The notes: generated by a model not told the origin, from the letters alone. A DNA stretch of 64,000 nucleotides from JBDIAG01 sp047974565 (GCA_047974565.1 JBKECN010000097.1:1-64000); one strand, 5' to 3'. Shown: positions 24,152 to 34,262, counted from the first letter of the stretch. Translations and numbers: made by a program.

Positions 24152-25153
24152 TCACGCCCGCCCCGGGCCCGCACCGTCGCCGGTGTGGCCGAGGGCGCGG
24201 TCGCCGCCGGCCGGTACCGCGCGCCGCAGTCGATCGGCCAGCGCGATTGCCGCTTGCGCCAGTTCGGCGGGGCTCAGGATCTCGAAGTCCACGCCTGCCC
24301 ACAACAGGTAGGGCAGGATGCCGAACGGGTCATCCGCCCCCGCGTGTACGAGGCAGGCGTGCGGACCATCGGGCACCACCCGCACCGTTTGGACGCCGAA
24401 CACCTGACGTATCTGGTCTGCGGGTGCGGCCATCCGCACCACGGCCTGGTGACGGTGGTCGGCCTCGGTGATCGCGCGGTGGACGAACTCGACCGGGTCC
24501 GGGTGGTCCCTGGCCGCAAAGCGCCAGGTGGACGCGGTCACCTCGCTCATCCGGTCCAGCCGGAAAGTACGCCAGTCCTGGCGGTCAAGGCACCACGCCA
24601 TCAGGTACCAGCGCCGGCTGGTGGCGACCAGTCGGACCGGCTCGATGGTGCGCTGCGAGGCGGTACCCGATCGGCTGCGGTAGGCCAGGTGTAGCCGGGT
24701 TCGGTCCCGGCAGGCTCGGGCGATCCGCAGGAGCGTGTCCCCGTCCACACTGGGCTGGGTGTGGGCGAGCGTGGCGGTGGCCGTGCGGATCGCGGCCACC
24801 TGCGAGCGCAGCGCCGGCGGCATCACCTGGTCGAGTTTGGCCATCGTCCGAGTGGCCGCCTCGCTCGCGCCGGTGAGCGGGCCGGTGGCCGCCACCTGCA
24901 GCGACACGGCCACCGCCACCGCCTCCTCGTCGCTGAGCAGCAGCGGTGGCATGCCGCGCCCGGCGCCGAGCCGGTAGCCGCCCTCGACGCCTCGCGCCGC
25001 CTCGACCGGATAGCCCAGCGCACGGAGCCGGTCCACGTCCCGGCGCACCGAGCGCGGCGACACTCCGAGCCGCTGGGCAAGTTCGGGACCCGTCCACAGC
25101 GGTCGTGACTGGAGCAGGTCCAGCACCCTCAGCAGTCGTTCGGCGGTCGCCAT
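24152..25153 (-). CDS. YafY-type HTH/WYL-domain transcriptional regulator
   Basis: 333 residues. The N-terminal HTH (about 1-60, LAQRLGVSPRSVRRDVDRLR) and a WYL domain (RRWYLMAWCLDRQDWRTFRL) are clear, and a WCX-type C-terminal domain follows. WYL proteins bind small ligands or nucleic acids; many are repressors of neighbouring genes or of defence systems. ATG 25153 is chosen as it begins the HTH directly. Its target is not evident. Confidence 0.88.
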   Translation of the reverse strand: MATAERLLRVLDLLQSRPLWTGPELAQRLGVSPRSVRRDVDRLRALGYPVEAARGVEGGYRLGAGRGMPPLLLSDEEAVAVAVSLQVAATGPLTGASEAATRTMAKLDQVMPPALRSQVAAIRTATATLAHTQPSVDGDTLLRIARACRDRTRLHLAYRSRSGTASQRTIEPVRLVATSRRWYLMAWCLDRQDWRTFRLDRMSEVTASTWRFAARDHPDPVEFVHRAITEADHRHQAVVRMAAPADQIRQVFGVQTVRVVPDGPHACLVHAGADDPFGILPYLLWAGVDFEILSPAELAQAAIALADRLRRAVPAGGDRALGHTGDGAGPGRA

Positions 25154-25414
25154 GCTGACATCATCTCGCCATGAGCGGCCAGAAACTGACCTGTTTACGC
25201 GGGTCGGTCCATCGGCTTGCCGGGGTGGGCGCCACCCGTGACCCAGGCACACCGGAAAGCCCCGCAACCCGTCGAAACTAGGAACACCCCTGAGCGGTCA
25301 TCGGACCTGGATACGATGAACGGCGACGTTGCGATCAACGTTGTGTGCGTGGGGCCACCCGGAATCAGCCGAGCGGTGCCGCACGCCTGAGCGGACGAAC
25401 AGGGAGTTGAACAC

Positions 25415-28114
25415 GTGCCGATCCTCGAGCGGATCCTTCGCGCCGGTGAAGGGCGGATGGTCAGGAAGCTGGAGCAGCTGGCCAACAGGGCGACCGCACT
25501 GGAGCCGGACTTCGAGTCGATGTCCGATGCCGAGTTGCGCGAGTGCACCGACCAGTACCGCAAGCGCCTGGACGACGGGGAGAAGCTCGACCACCTGCTT
25601 CCCGAGGCCTTCGCCGCCGTGCGTGAGGCCGCCAAGCGTTCCCTGGGGCATCGGCATTTCGACGTCCAGTTGATGGGCGGGGTGGCGCTGCACCAGGGCA
25701 ACATCGCCGAGATGAAGACCGGCGAGGGCAAGACCCTGGTGGCTACCGCGCCCGCCTATCTCAACGCCCTCACCGGCAAGGGCGTGCATATCGTCACGGT
25801 CAACGACTATCTGGCCGGCTACCAGTCCGAGTTGATGGGCCGGGTGTATCGCTTCCTCGGCCTGACCACGGGCTGCGTCCTGGACTCGCTCACCCCGGCC
25901 CAGCGCCGCGAGCAGTACGGGTGCGACATCACCTACGGGACCAACAACCAGTTCGGCTTCGACTATCTACGCGACAACATGGCCTGGTCCGCCGAGGAGA
26001 TGGTCCAGCGCGGCCACAACTTCGCCATCGTCGACGAGGTCGACTCCATCCTCATCGACGAGGCCCGGACCCCGCTGATCATCTCCGGCCCGGCCCAGGG
26101 GGATGCCACCCGCTGGTTCGCCGAGTTCGCCAAGATCGTGCAGCGTCTGCGGGCCGATCGCGACTACGAGTTCGACGAGAAGAAGCGCACCGTCGGCATC
26201 CTGGAGGCGGGCATCGAACGCGTCGAGGACTACCTCGGCATCGACAACCTGTACGACTCGGTGAACACCCCCTACGTGGGCTACTTGAACAACGCGGTGC
26301 GGGCCAAGGAGTTGTTCAAGCGAGACAAGGACTATGTCGTCACCAACGGCGAAGTGCTCATCGTCGACGAGCACACCGGACGCATCCTGGCGGGGCGCCG
26401 CTACAACGAGGGGATGCACCAGGCCATCGAGGCCAAGGAGGGGGTGGCGATCAAGGCCGAGAACCAGACCCTGGCCACCATCACCCTGCAGAACTACTTC
26501 CGGCTGTACGACAAGCTCGCTGGGATGACCGGTACGGCGATGACCGAGGCCGCCGAGTTCCAGTCCACGTACGACCTCGGGGTCATCCCGATCCCCACCA
26601 ACCGGCCGATGATTCGCAAGGACAAGACCGACCTCGTCTACAAGAACGAGGTTGGCAAGTTCGACGCCGTCGTCGCCGACATCGCCGAGCGGCACGAGAC
26701 CGGCCAGCCGGTCCTGGTCGGCACCGTGAGCGTGGAGAAGAGCGAGTACCTGTCCGGCAAGCTCACCGAGGCCGGCGTCGGGCACGAGGTGCTCAACGCC
26801 AAGCAGCACGCCCGAGAGGCCGCGATCGTCGCGATGGCCGGGCGCAAGGGTGCGGTGACGGTGGCCACCAACATGGCCGGGCGCGGCACCGACATCATGC
26901 TGGGCGGCAACGCCGAGTTCCTGGCTATCGGTGAGATGTCCGAGCGCGGGCTGGACCCGGCCGAGAACGCCGAGGAGTACGAGCAGGCCTGGCCGCAGGT
27001 GCTCGCCGATGCCGAGGAGTCGGTCAAGGCCGAGCACGACGAGGTCGTCGATCTCGGTGGTCTCTACGTCCTGGGCACCGAGCGGCACGAGTCGCGACGG
27101 ATCGACAACCAGTTGCGGGGCCGCTCCGGCCGGCAGGGCGACCCGGGCGAGTCGCAGTTCTATCTCTCGCTCGGCGACGACCTCATGCGGCTGTTTAACT
27201 CCGGCATGGCCGCCTCGTTGATGGAACGCACCGGGCTGCCCGACGACCTGCCCATCCAGTCAAAGCTGGTCGGGCGCTCCATCGAGTCCGCGCAGAACCA
27301 GGTCGAGGCCCGCAACTTCGAGATCCGCAAGAACGTCCTCAAGTACGACGACGTCCTCAACCGCCAGCGCGAGGTGATCTACGGCGAACGTCGAGCGGTG
27401 CTCGCGGGGGCGGACCTGCACGAGCAGATCCGGCACTTCATCGACGACGTCGTCAACGGCTATGTCACCGCCGCCACCGGTGAAGGCTTCGGCGAGGACT
27501 GGGACGTCGAGCAACTGCTCAGCGTCCTGCGGCCGATCTATCCGGTCTCGCTCACTGCCGAGGAACTTCTGGAGGAGGTGGGTGGCGCGGGCCAACTCTC
27601 GTCAGCACGGCTCTCCCGCGAGTTGTGCAGCGACGCCCAGACCGCCTATGACGAGCGTGAGCGCCGGATCGGAGACGAGCCGATGCGCGAACTCGAACGC
27701 CGGGTCGTCCTCTCGGTGCTGGACCGCAAATGGCGTGAGCATCTGTACGAGATGGACTACCTCCAGGAGGGCATCCAGTTGCGGGCGATGGCCCAGCGCG
27801 ACCCGCTGGTGGAGTACCAGCGCGAGGGATTCCAGCTCTTCCAGGCGATGACCGAGGCCATCAAGGAGGAGTCGGTCGCCTACCTGTTCAACCTCGAGGT
27901 GCAGGCCAGCCCGGAGCAGACCGATCAGGCAGGCGATCAGGCTCCCCTGGTGGTGGCCCCGGGGCTCACCCGCCCGCAGCGCCAGGAAGCCCTCACCTAC
28001 TCGGCCCCGACCGAGGACGGCGCGGTGGAAGTGCACTCCGAGGGTGGCTCGCAGGGCTCGGACGACCAGGCCAAGCCTGTGTCGAAGGCCAGGCGGCGTC
28101 GCGACAAGCGCTAG
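25415..28114 (+). CDS. secA: Preprotein translocase ATPase SecA
   Basis: 899 residues, normal for actinobacterial SecA1. It has Walker A MKTGEGKT (100-107), IVDEVDSILIDEART, the second NBD with VATNMAGRGTDIMLGGN, and the RQGDPGESQF arginine-finger region. It drives Sec-dependent export at SecYEG. The last 60 residues are charged, and I see no C-terminal zinc-binding motif. GTG 25415 follows CAGGGAG. The synteny with hpf upstream and an Rv3235-like gene downstream is conserved. Confidence 0.97.
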   Translation: MPILERILRAGEGRMVRKLEQLANRATALEPDFESMSDAELRECTDQYRKRLDDGEKLDHLLPEAFAAVREAAKRSLGHRHFDVQLMGGVALHQGNIAEMKTGEGKTLVATAPAYLNALTGKGVHIVTVNDYLAGYQSELMGRVYRFLGLTTGCVLDSLTPAQRREQYGCDITYGTNNQFGFDYLRDNMAWSAEEMVQRGHNFAIVDEVDSILIDEARTPLIISGPAQGDATRWFAEFAKIVQRLRADRDYEFDEKKRTVGILEAGIERVEDYLGIDNLYDSVNTPYVGYLNNAVRAKELFKRDKDYVVTNGEVLIVDEHTGRILAGRRYNEGMHQAIEAKEGVAIKAENQTLATITLQNYFRLYDKLAGMTGTAMTEAAEFQSTYDLGVIPIPTNRPMIRKDKTDLVYKNEVGKFDAVVADIAERHETGQPVLVGTVSVEKSEYLSGKLTEAGVGHEVLNAKQHAREAAIVAMAGRKGAVTVATNMAGRGTDIMLGGNAEFLAIGEMSERGLDPAENAEEYEQAWPQVLADAEESVKAEHDEVVDLGGLYVLGTERHESRRIDNQLRGRSGRQGDPGESQFYLSLGDDLMRLFNSGMAASLMERTGLPDDLPIQSKLVGRSIESAQNQVEARNFEIRKNVLKYDDVLNRQREVIYGERRAVLAGADLHEQIRHFIDDVVNGYVTAATGEGFGEDWDVEQLLSVLRPIYPVSLTAEELLEEVGGAGQLSSARLSRELCSDAQTAYDERERRIGDEPMRELERRVVLSVLDRKWREHLYEMDYLQEGIQLRAMAQRDPLVEYQREGFQLFQAMTEAIKEESVAYLFNLEVQASPEQTDQAGDQAPLVVAPGLTRPQRQEALTYSAPTEDGAVEVHSEGGSQGSDDQAKPVSKARRRRDKR

Positions 28115-28157
28115 CAACCATCGCGTTTCACCGGCAGCGAGGTTCGCCGCCGCGTCG

Positions 28158-28724
28158 TCATCCGACCTCGAGGTCGGTGGCTCGCCAGCGTCCCCCGATC
28201 ACCTCCAGGCGGATCGCCACGGCTCGCACCCGGTCGGCCTCGACGATGACCGCGCTGGCCTCGGCGACGTGCCGGGCCGGGCGGCAGACCCGCACCGCGC
28301 GCACCACCGGGGGACGGCCTCGCATCTGGCGTCGGCCCATCCGCGCGCCGATCGCGGCTCGTCGGGCCACCGCGACCTGCACCTCACGGGTGGTCCAGCG
28401 CACCAGCTGGGACGCAGGCCGGGTGCCGTTGAGCACCTCAACCACCGCCGGGGCCAGCGCCGTGGCGGTGCGGTACGGGTCGGGGAGTTCCAGGACCTTC
28501 GGCCGCGGATCGCAGTCGTCAGCGGGCGGCGCCACCAGGGTCGGGCCGGCCGCCGGGGCACGCCGCACCAAGTCCAGATCGAGCATGCCCTGGTGGGGGT
28601 CGGATTCGCGTTCCCGGGGCGGTTGCACGCTGGGCTCGGGGGTGCTGGTGGGGGCCGGGAGTACCCGCAGCCGCGGGCGCGTCAACGGCGTTGGAAGCAC
28701 CTCGGGTAGTGCTTGTGCGCTCAT
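28158..28724 (-). CDS. Rv3235-family protein
   Basis: 188 residues with a Pro/Arg-rich first half (to about 75) and a conserved domain LPDPYRTATALAPAVVEVLN to RWRATDLEVG. Rv3235-like proteins lie beside secA in many actinobacteria; function is unknown, perhaps linked to secretion. It converges with secA. Confidence 0.78.
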   Translation of the reverse strand: MSAQALPEVLPTPLTRPRLRVLPAPTSTPEPSVQPPRERESDPHQGMLDLDLVRRAPAAGPTLVAPPADDCDPRPKVLELPDPYRTATALAPAVVEVLNGTRPASQLVRWTTREVQVAVARRAAIGARMGRRQMRGRPPVVRAVRVCRPARHVAEASAVIVEADRVRAVAIRLEVIGGRWRATDLEVG

Positions 28725-28814
28725 CGTCTCACTCCTTCGTGGGTCGAAAGCTGTTCTTTTGCAGACATTTTTGGGATGGATTCGGTGTGCTTGGTGTACT
28801 GGCTCGCCTGGGTG

Positions 28815-29558
28815 CTAGGCGGGCGGTGGGCGCAGCACCTGACCAGGTCGGATGAGGTCCGGATCCGGACCGATGACATCGGCATTGGCCGTGTACCATC
28901 GCGGCCACTCGGCCGCGATCCGGGTGGGCGTGGGGTCGGGGCCCAGGTGGCGGGCGGCGATGTCCCACAGCGTGTCGCCGCGCACCACGACCACCTCGCC
29001 AGGGCCCGACTGGGCCGCAGGGCGCCCGAGGATGTTCGGGTCGGCCTCCGGAGCGACCCGGGTCTGAGCGGGGATCGGCGGAAGCCACCCCGGGTCGCCG
29101 AAGGTGAGCTCCGCAGCCGGTGCCAGGCGATCGGCGGACCCGCTGCTGGTGGCGGAGTCGGCTGCGCGCTCGGACGGCGCGGCGCCCCAGCCCGGATCCA
29201 CTCCCTGGGCTTGGGACGCCGAAGCCGACGGCTCGATCGCCTGCGCCGTGACAGGGGCCAGGACGAGTCCCGCGCCGAGCACCGCGACCACCAGTCGGTG
29301 CAGCACCCGTGGGCTCACCCGGGGACACTGCAGCCCGCGCAGCACCTGCACGCAGGAGGCCAGAGTCGCCAAGGCCAACCAACCCAGGATCAAGCTCAGG
29401 AGGCTGTAGCAGGCCAGTTCCACCAGCGGGACGACTTCGCGGGCGCGGCTGGCGGTGACCTCCGCCAGGGCTGCGTGCGCGCCGGCGGCCAGGCCCAGGC
29501 AGGCCAGAACCAGCCCCAGGATGGCTCCCAGAACCAGGAGCAGGCGCCACCTCAGCAT
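28815..29558 (-). CDS. Membrane protein with a C-terminal LysM domain
   Basis: 247 residues with an N-terminal signal-anchor (LLLVLGAILGLVLACLGLAA) and two further hydrophobic stretches near 45-60 and 88-105. An Ala/Pro-rich linker is followed by a LysM (VVVRGDTLWDIAARHLGPDP to IRPGQVLRPP) that would bind peptidoglycan. It follows the Rv3235-like gene's region on the same strand, 90 bp upstream of it. It is probably a cell-wall-linked membrane protein of the SecA neighbourhood. Confidence 0.8.
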   Translation of the reverse strand: MLRWRLLLVLGAILGLVLACLGLAAGAHAALAEVTASRAREVVPLVELACYSLLSLILGWLALATLASCVQVLRGLQCPRVSPRVLHRLVVAVLGAGLVLAPVTAQAIEPSASASQAQGVDPGWGAAPSERAADSATSSGSADRLAPAAELTFGDPGWLPPIPAQTRVAPEADPNILGRPAAQSGPGEVVVVRGDTLWDIAARHLGPDPTPTRIAAEWPRWYTANADVIGPDPDLIRPGQVLRPPPA

Positions 29559-29782
29559 GTCGCGTCCATCTCGTCTTGTCTCCAGAGGCCTAGTTTTGAT
29601 GACGTTTGCTGTTGTTTGCTTATCAACAGGATCGAATGTTAGGCATCCATGGCGGCTGACGCGAAAGAGGTGTCGCCTGAACGGGCGAGCCAACATGGAG
29701 CGAGTCGGGCGAAGGGTCGTTGATCCACTCGAGAGGATCAACGCAGTGTGACCAAACTGGTTACTCAAAGTAATCTTGTGGC

Positions 29783-30328
29783 ATGCGATGGGAGGCGCTC
29801 TTCGATGATCTCGAGGCCAGACTGGTGGCTCACGAGGCGCGCGAACTCGAGTCGCTCGTAGCCGAACAGGTTCGCGCCGAGCAGGCCAGGGTGGAGTTGT
29901 CTCGTCGATTGCTCGCCCACGCCGGGCATCGGCTGACCCTGTGGCTGGCGACCGGCGAGGTCGAGGGGGTGGTGGTGGATGTGGCGCCCTCGTGGCTGAT
30001 GCTGCACGACGGCCCAACGCAGGTCTTGGTGCCGTACGCGGCGATCAGTGCGGTGCAGGGGCTGGGACGCGAGGTCGCGGTGGAGCCCGGGGTCGTGCTA
30101 CGTGCGCTCAGCCTGGGGCACGCCCTGCGAGCCTTGGCTCGGGACCGGGCCGGGGTCGCGGTCCACCTGCCGGGGCGTATCGCGCACGGCACTATCGATC
30201 GGGTCGGTGCAGATCACTTCGATCTGGCCCTGCATGAGCCGGGTCAGTGGCGGCGGCGCGAGTCGGTGCGCGGAGTGGCGACGGTGGCCTTCGGGGCGGT
30301 CGAGTTCCTGCGCAGCGTGACCCGATGA
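29783..30328 (+). CDS. Conserved actinobacterial hypothetical protein
   Basis: 181 residues beginning MRWEALFDDLEARL. The N-terminal 45 residues form an acidic helix, followed by beta-rich segments (TLWLATGEVEGVVVDVAPSW). That looks like an SH3-like or PRC-barrel-like small domain. The type is common between secA and the BldC-like gene in actinobacteria. Function unknown. The preceding 220 bp are AT-richer than the rest and hold promoters for this gene and the LysM gene. Confidence 0.7.
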   Translation: MRWEALFDDLEARLVAHEARELESLVAEQVRAEQARVELSRRLLAHAGHRLTLWLATGEVEGVVVDVAPSWLMLHDGPTQVLVPYAAISAVQGLGREVAVEPGVVLRALSLGHALRALARDRAGVAVHLPGRIAHGTIDRVGADHFDLALHEPGQWRRRESVRGVATVAFGAVEFLRSVTR

Positions 30329-30345
30329 CGGTCGGTCTGGCGGGT

Positions 30346-30579
30346 TCAGCCGTCGAGGTCGTCGTCGCCGAGATGGCCTGCCATCACCGATTGACGAGTC
30401 TCGGCGTACTTGCGCTGGATGTAGTCCTCGAGGACGGCGCTCTCGATGCGCCACTGGCCACGTCCACCCACCTTGATGGCGGGCAGATCGCCCGAACGCA
30501 CCAGCGCGTAGGCCTGTGCCGACGACACGTTGAGAATCGCGGCCACGTCCGACAGTGGCAGGAACCGGGGTGTGGCCAT
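30346..30579 (-). CDS. Small BldC/AlpA-like helix-turn-helix protein
   Basis: 77 residues, nearly all one MerR-type winged helix: LSDVAAILNVSSAQAYALVR and LPAIKVGGRGQWRIE. The form matches excisionase-family/BldC-like DNA-binding proteins. It ends next to the convergent hypothetical gene. The related single-domain proteins in this genomic position are conserved in actinobacteria, so a chromosomal regulator is more likely than a phage excisionase. Confidence 0.82.
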   Translation of the reverse strand: MATPRFLPLSDVAAILNVSSAQAYALVRSGDLPAIKVGGRGQWRIESAVLEDYIQRKYAETRQSVMAGHLGDDDLDG

Positions 30580-30728
30580 GAGGTGCCTCGCAGGGTCTGG
30601 CTCGCAGGGTGGCGTCGTTCACCCGTGGGTGCTCCATGGGCGGACGTTCGAATTCTTACACATCCTGGCGTCGATGCTATGGCGCTGAACAACCTTTCTT
30701 CTCGAACGAGGCCGCTGGAGGGTGGTTG

Positions 30729-31421
30729 ATGTCGACATCACGTAGTAGAGGGACCGGGTGGTCCGGCGGTACGGCCGATGGAGCTCAACTCCCGGCCCCG
30801 TCCGCGCAGCGTTTGCGGGCGCCCGGCTGGCGTGACCGCAGGCTCGTGGTCGGACTGGTGCTCGTGCTGGGGTCCACCGTCCTGGGAGCCAGGGTGGTGG
30901 CCGCCGCCGACGACACCGTCCCGGTCTACCTCACCACCAGAGCGCTGGCCTCGGGTGAGGCCCTGAGCTCGCACGACGTGCGGGTGGGACGGGCCCGGCT
31001 GCCGGACGGCGCCGCCGGGTATCTGCTCGCCGACGAGCCGCTGCCGGCGGACGTGGTGGTCCGCCACCAGCTGGGGCCCGGAGAACTGGTCGCGGTCGAG
31101 ATGCTCGGCGATGCGGGCTCGGTTCGGCTCCAGCCGGTCGGCGTCCCGGTCTCCTCGAGACTGCCCTCGACGGTGCGCAAGGGATCGTCGGTGGAGTTGT
31201 GGGCTGCGGAGCCTGACCCCGAGGCGTCCGGACGGTTCTTGGCTCCCCGGCGCCTGGTGTCCGGGGTGGAGGTCGCCGAGTTGCAGGAGGGCGGTACCAG
31301 CCTGGGCGCCAGCACAACGACCACCGTCCAGGTGCTGCTGGCCGGCGACGAGGTCGCCCCGGTGCTCGAAGCACTTGCCAACGACGCGGCGGTCACGGTG
31401 CTGCCTGTGGGTCAGGCATGA
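30729..31421 (+). CDS. SAF-domain membrane protein, CpaB/FlgA-like
   Basis: 230 residues. A transmembrane helix (VVGLVLVLGSTVLGARVVAA) precedes an SAF domain (VYLTTRALASGEALSSHDVR) and a beta-rich C-terminus. CpaB proteins assemble Tad pilus secretins. ATG 30729 follows GGAGGGTGG. It overlaps the CpaE-like gene by 4 bp. No secretin, pilin or CpaF is in the window. Confidence 0.82.
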   Translation: MSTSRSRGTGWSGGTADGAQLPAPSAQRLRAPGWRDRRLVVGLVLVLGSTVLGARVVAAADDTVPVYLTTRALASGEALSSHDVRVGRARLPDGAAGYLLADEPLPADVVVRHQLGPGELVAVEMLGDAGSVRLQPVGVPVSSRLPSTVRKGSSVELWAAEPDPEASGRFLAPRRLVSGVEVAELQEGGTSLGASTTTTVQVLLAGDEVAPVLEALANDAAVTVLPVGQA

Positions 31422-32728
31422 CCAGCTACCCGGCCCTGGTGGCGGTCACCGGCGCCGATGAGGCCACCCTGGTGGCCGCGCTGGACGCCGCCCGCGAGGT
31501 GGCGGTGGTGGGCCGCTGCGCGGACCTGGCCGAACTGCTGTCGATCGCTCCATCCGGGCAGGCCGTTGTCGCCTTCGTCTCGGCGGACGTGCGCGGCTTG
31601 GACCGGGCAGCGGTGGCTCGGTTGGCCTCGCACGGGCTCGCCGTGGTGGGCGTCGCCAGCGCCGTCGGCGACCTGTCGTTCGCCTCCGCCGACCGGTTCG
31701 CCGGCCTCGGCATCGCCACCTGTGTGGCTGCGGACGCCGGCCCGGACGAACTGCTCGAGGCGGCCGAGGTGGCCGTCGGTGCCCGGGCCGACTCGTCCTG
31801 GTCGGTCGCCGAACCCGGCGCCGACGCGGACCGCTTCCGCCGCCCGGGGGATCTTCCGTCGCCCGCCGAGCCCGGCGGTGACGGCCGGGTGGTGGCGGTG
31901 TGGGGTCCAGCGGGCGCACCGGGACGAACCACCGTCGCGGTCACCCTGGCCGCCACTCTCGCCGAACGGGGCCAGGCCTGCATGTTGGCCGATGCCGACA
32001 CCTACGGCGCCAGCGTGGCTCAGGCGCTGGGCATCCTCGACGAGGCCCCGGGCCTGGCGGCCGCGTGCCGGGCTGCGGGCACCGCCGGACTGGACGTGAT
32101 GGGCCTGGCCCGGATGGCACCCCTGGTCGGGCCGCGGCTCCGGGTGCTCACCGGCATCACCCGCGCGGCCCGGTGGCCGGAACTGTCCGGCAGCAGCCTG
32201 AGCGCGGTGTGGGCGGTGTGCCGGGTGTTGGCTCCCTGGACGGTGATCGACGCCGGGTTCTGCCTGGAGCACGACGAAGAACTCTCGTACGACACCTTCG
32301 CTCCCCGGCGCAATGCCACCACCCTGGAGAGCCTGGAAGCAGCGGACCACGTGGTCGCGGTGGGCTCGGCCGACCCGGTCGGCCTGCAACGGCTGATCCG
32401 TGGGCTCTCTGACCTGCGCGAGCTGGCCCCCGGGGTGGAGCCGCTGGTGGTGGTGACCAAACTGCGTGCCGGTGCCGTCGGCACCGCTCCGCACCGCAGG
32501 GTGGCCGAGGCATTGCACCGCTATGCCAGCGTCGAGGAAGTGCTGTGCGTGCCGGACGACCGGGCCACCCTGGATGCTGCGATGCTGGCCGGCCGTTCCG
32601 TGGTGGAGCACGCGCCCGGAAGCGCCGTGCACCTGGCAGTGCGTGAACTGGCGGCCACTTTGCAGGTGCACGCGGACGAGGCACCTCACGGCCCGGTGCC
32701 CAGGGAGGCGGCCCTCGCAGGACGGTAG
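31418..32728 (+). CDS. CpaE/MinD-like P-loop ATPase
   Basis: 436 residues. The N-terminal 125 residues look like a divergent receiver. The ATPase follows with a deviant Walker A, GPAGAPGRTT, where the usual signature Lys is Arg. A DADTYG switch and VIDAGFCLEHDEE come later. In Tad systems CpaE positions the pilus machine. The pair with the SAF gene is recurrent near secA in actinobacteria. With Arg in the loop, ATP hydrolysis may be weak. Confidence 0.78.
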   Translation: MTSYPALVAVTGADEATLVAALDAAREVAVVGRCADLAELLSIAPSGQAVVAFVSADVRGLDRAAVARLASHGLAVVGVASAVGDLSFASADRFAGLGIATCVAADAGPDELLEAAEVAVGARADSSWSVAEPGADADRFRRPGDLPSPAEPGGDGRVVAVWGPAGAPGRTTVAVTLAATLAERGQACMLADADTYGASVAQALGILDEAPGLAAACRAAGTAGLDVMGLARMAPLVGPRLRVLTGITRAARWPELSGSSLSAVWAVCRVLAPWTVIDAGFCLEHDEELSYDTFAPRRNATTLESLEAADHVVAVGSADPVGLQRLIRGLSDLRELAPGVEPLVVVTKLRAGAVGTAPHRRVAEALHRYASVEEVLCVPDDRATLDAAMLAGRSVVEHAPGSAVHLAVRELAATLQVHADEAPHGPVPREAALAGR

Positions 32729-32762
32729 TGTCTGGCCCAGGTTCGCGGGAGAGGCGTGTCGG

Positions 32763-34262
32763 GTGTCGAACAGGCTGTCGTCGGTGGATGTGTCCTACCT
32801 CTACATGGAGGAGCCCACCACTGTCATGAATGTGGGCTCGGTCCTCGTGCTGCGTCCACCCGAGACCGGGTTCGATGTCGATGCGCTGATCGGGCACATC
32901 GGCCGGCGGATTGCCTTCGTGCCGCGGTACCGGCAGCGGCTGAAGTGGGTTCCTGGCCGGCTGGCGAACCCGGTCTGGGTGGATGACACCCGATTCGATC
33001 CGTCCAACCACATCTTTCGGGCTGGGCTCCCCCAACCAGGCACCGATGCGCAGTTGTGGGATCTGGTGGCCCGGCTCGAGGCCAGACGGCTCGATCGGCA
33101 TCGCCCGCTCTGGGAGGTCTACGTCGTCGAGGGACTCGCCGACGGCGGCATCGCCCTGGTCACCAAGTGCCATCAGGCGCTCATCGACGGGGTGAATGCG
33201 GTGGAGTTGTCGCACGTCATCCTCGATCCGACCGAGCACGAGCAGGCCCTGCCGCCGGACACCTGGCACCCGGACCGGGAACCATCCATGGTGGAACTGG
33301 TATCCGGCGCAGTGGCCGAAGCGGTACAACGCCCCAGCCAGGTGTGGGACACGATGCGGTCCTCGGTGGTGGATCTGCGCACCTCGAGCCTGGGCACTGC
33401 GGTCGGCGGCGTGCTGTCCGCCGTCGGTGTGGTCCGAGGCGCGCCCGAATCACCGTTGAACGGTGACATCGGGGCCCAGCGACGTTTCGCCACGCTCGAC
33501 ACCAGGCTGGAGGACTACCGCGCCATTCGCCGCTTCCACGCCGACCGGGGTCGCCGGAACGCCGGTGCGACGGCCCTGCCCGGGCGTGGGGTGGAACTGA
33601 AGGACCTGACCGTCAACGACGTCGTGCTGGCCACCCTCACCGGGGGTCTGCGGGAGTGGTTGCTTTCCCGCGGAGCGCAACTGGCCAGCCATACCACTCT
33701 GCGCGCACTAGTTCCGTTGAGCGTGCGAAGCCCGACGAATGGCGACTCCACCGGCCAGGGCCAGTCGCCGGGACCGTCGCTGCGGGCGGATTTCGGCTCG
33801 GTGGGGATCTCCGACCTCGAGGCATTCCTGCTGGATCTGCCGGTGCGCGAGGCGAATCCGGTGCTACGTCTGCAGCAGATCGCCTTCCAGACCCGAGTCC
33901 ACGTTGAGGAAGGCCGAGGGGTCCCCGCCCGTGCCCTGGCCGGGGTCGGGGGCTTCGGGCCGGCCACTGTGCACTCGATGGCCACCCGGCTGGCCAGCCG
34001 GGCGTCCAAGCGGGTGTTCAATCTGCTCATCACCAACGTGCCGGGGCCGCAACGTCCGCACTACGCGGCCGGGGCCCGGTTGGAGCGCGGGTATCCGGTG
34101 ATCCCCTTGGTGCAGGGCCAGGGCCTGGCGATCGGGGTCACCTCCTACGACGGCGGGGTCTACTACGGGCTCAACGCCGATCGCGACACGCTGCCCGATG
34201 TCGCCCTGCTCGCAGACTGCATCGGTGCTGCTCTGGACGAGTTGCGAGACACCGTCGAATGA
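32763..34262 (+). CDS. WS/DGAT-type wax ester/triacylglycerol acyltransferase
   Basis: 499 residues. The condensation motif HHxxxDG reads CHQALIDG: the catalytic second His and Asp are there and the first His is Cys. The C-terminal NVPGPQRPHYAAGARLERGY is typical of the family. These enzymes make triacylglycerol or wax esters at lipid droplets. GTG 32763 begins SNRLSSVDVSYLYMEE, the expected start. The homologue Rv3234c/tgs3 sits in the corresponding region of M. tuberculosis. Confidence 0.88.
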   Translation: MSNRLSSVDVSYLYMEEPTTVMNVGSVLVLRPPETGFDVDALIGHIGRRIAFVPRYRQRLKWVPGRLANPVWVDDTRFDPSNHIFRAGLPQPGTDAQLWDLVARLEARRLDRHRPLWEVYVVEGLADGGIALVTKCHQALIDGVNAVELSHVILDPTEHEQALPPDTWHPDREPSMVELVSGAVAEAVQRPSQVWDTMRSSVVDLRTSSLGTAVGGVLSAVGVVRGAPESPLNGDIGAQRRFATLDTRLEDYRAIRRFHADRGRRNAGATALPGRGVELKDLTVNDVVLATLTGGLREWLLSRGAQLASHTTLRALVPLSVRSPTNGDSTGQGQSPGPSLRADFGSVGISDLEAFLLDLPVREANPVLRLQQIAFQTRVHVEEGRGVPARALAGVGGFGPATVHSMATRLASRASKRVFNLLITNVPGPQRPHYAAGARLERGYPVIPLVQGQGLAIGVTSYDGGVYYGLNADRDTLPDVALLADCIGAALDELRDTVE

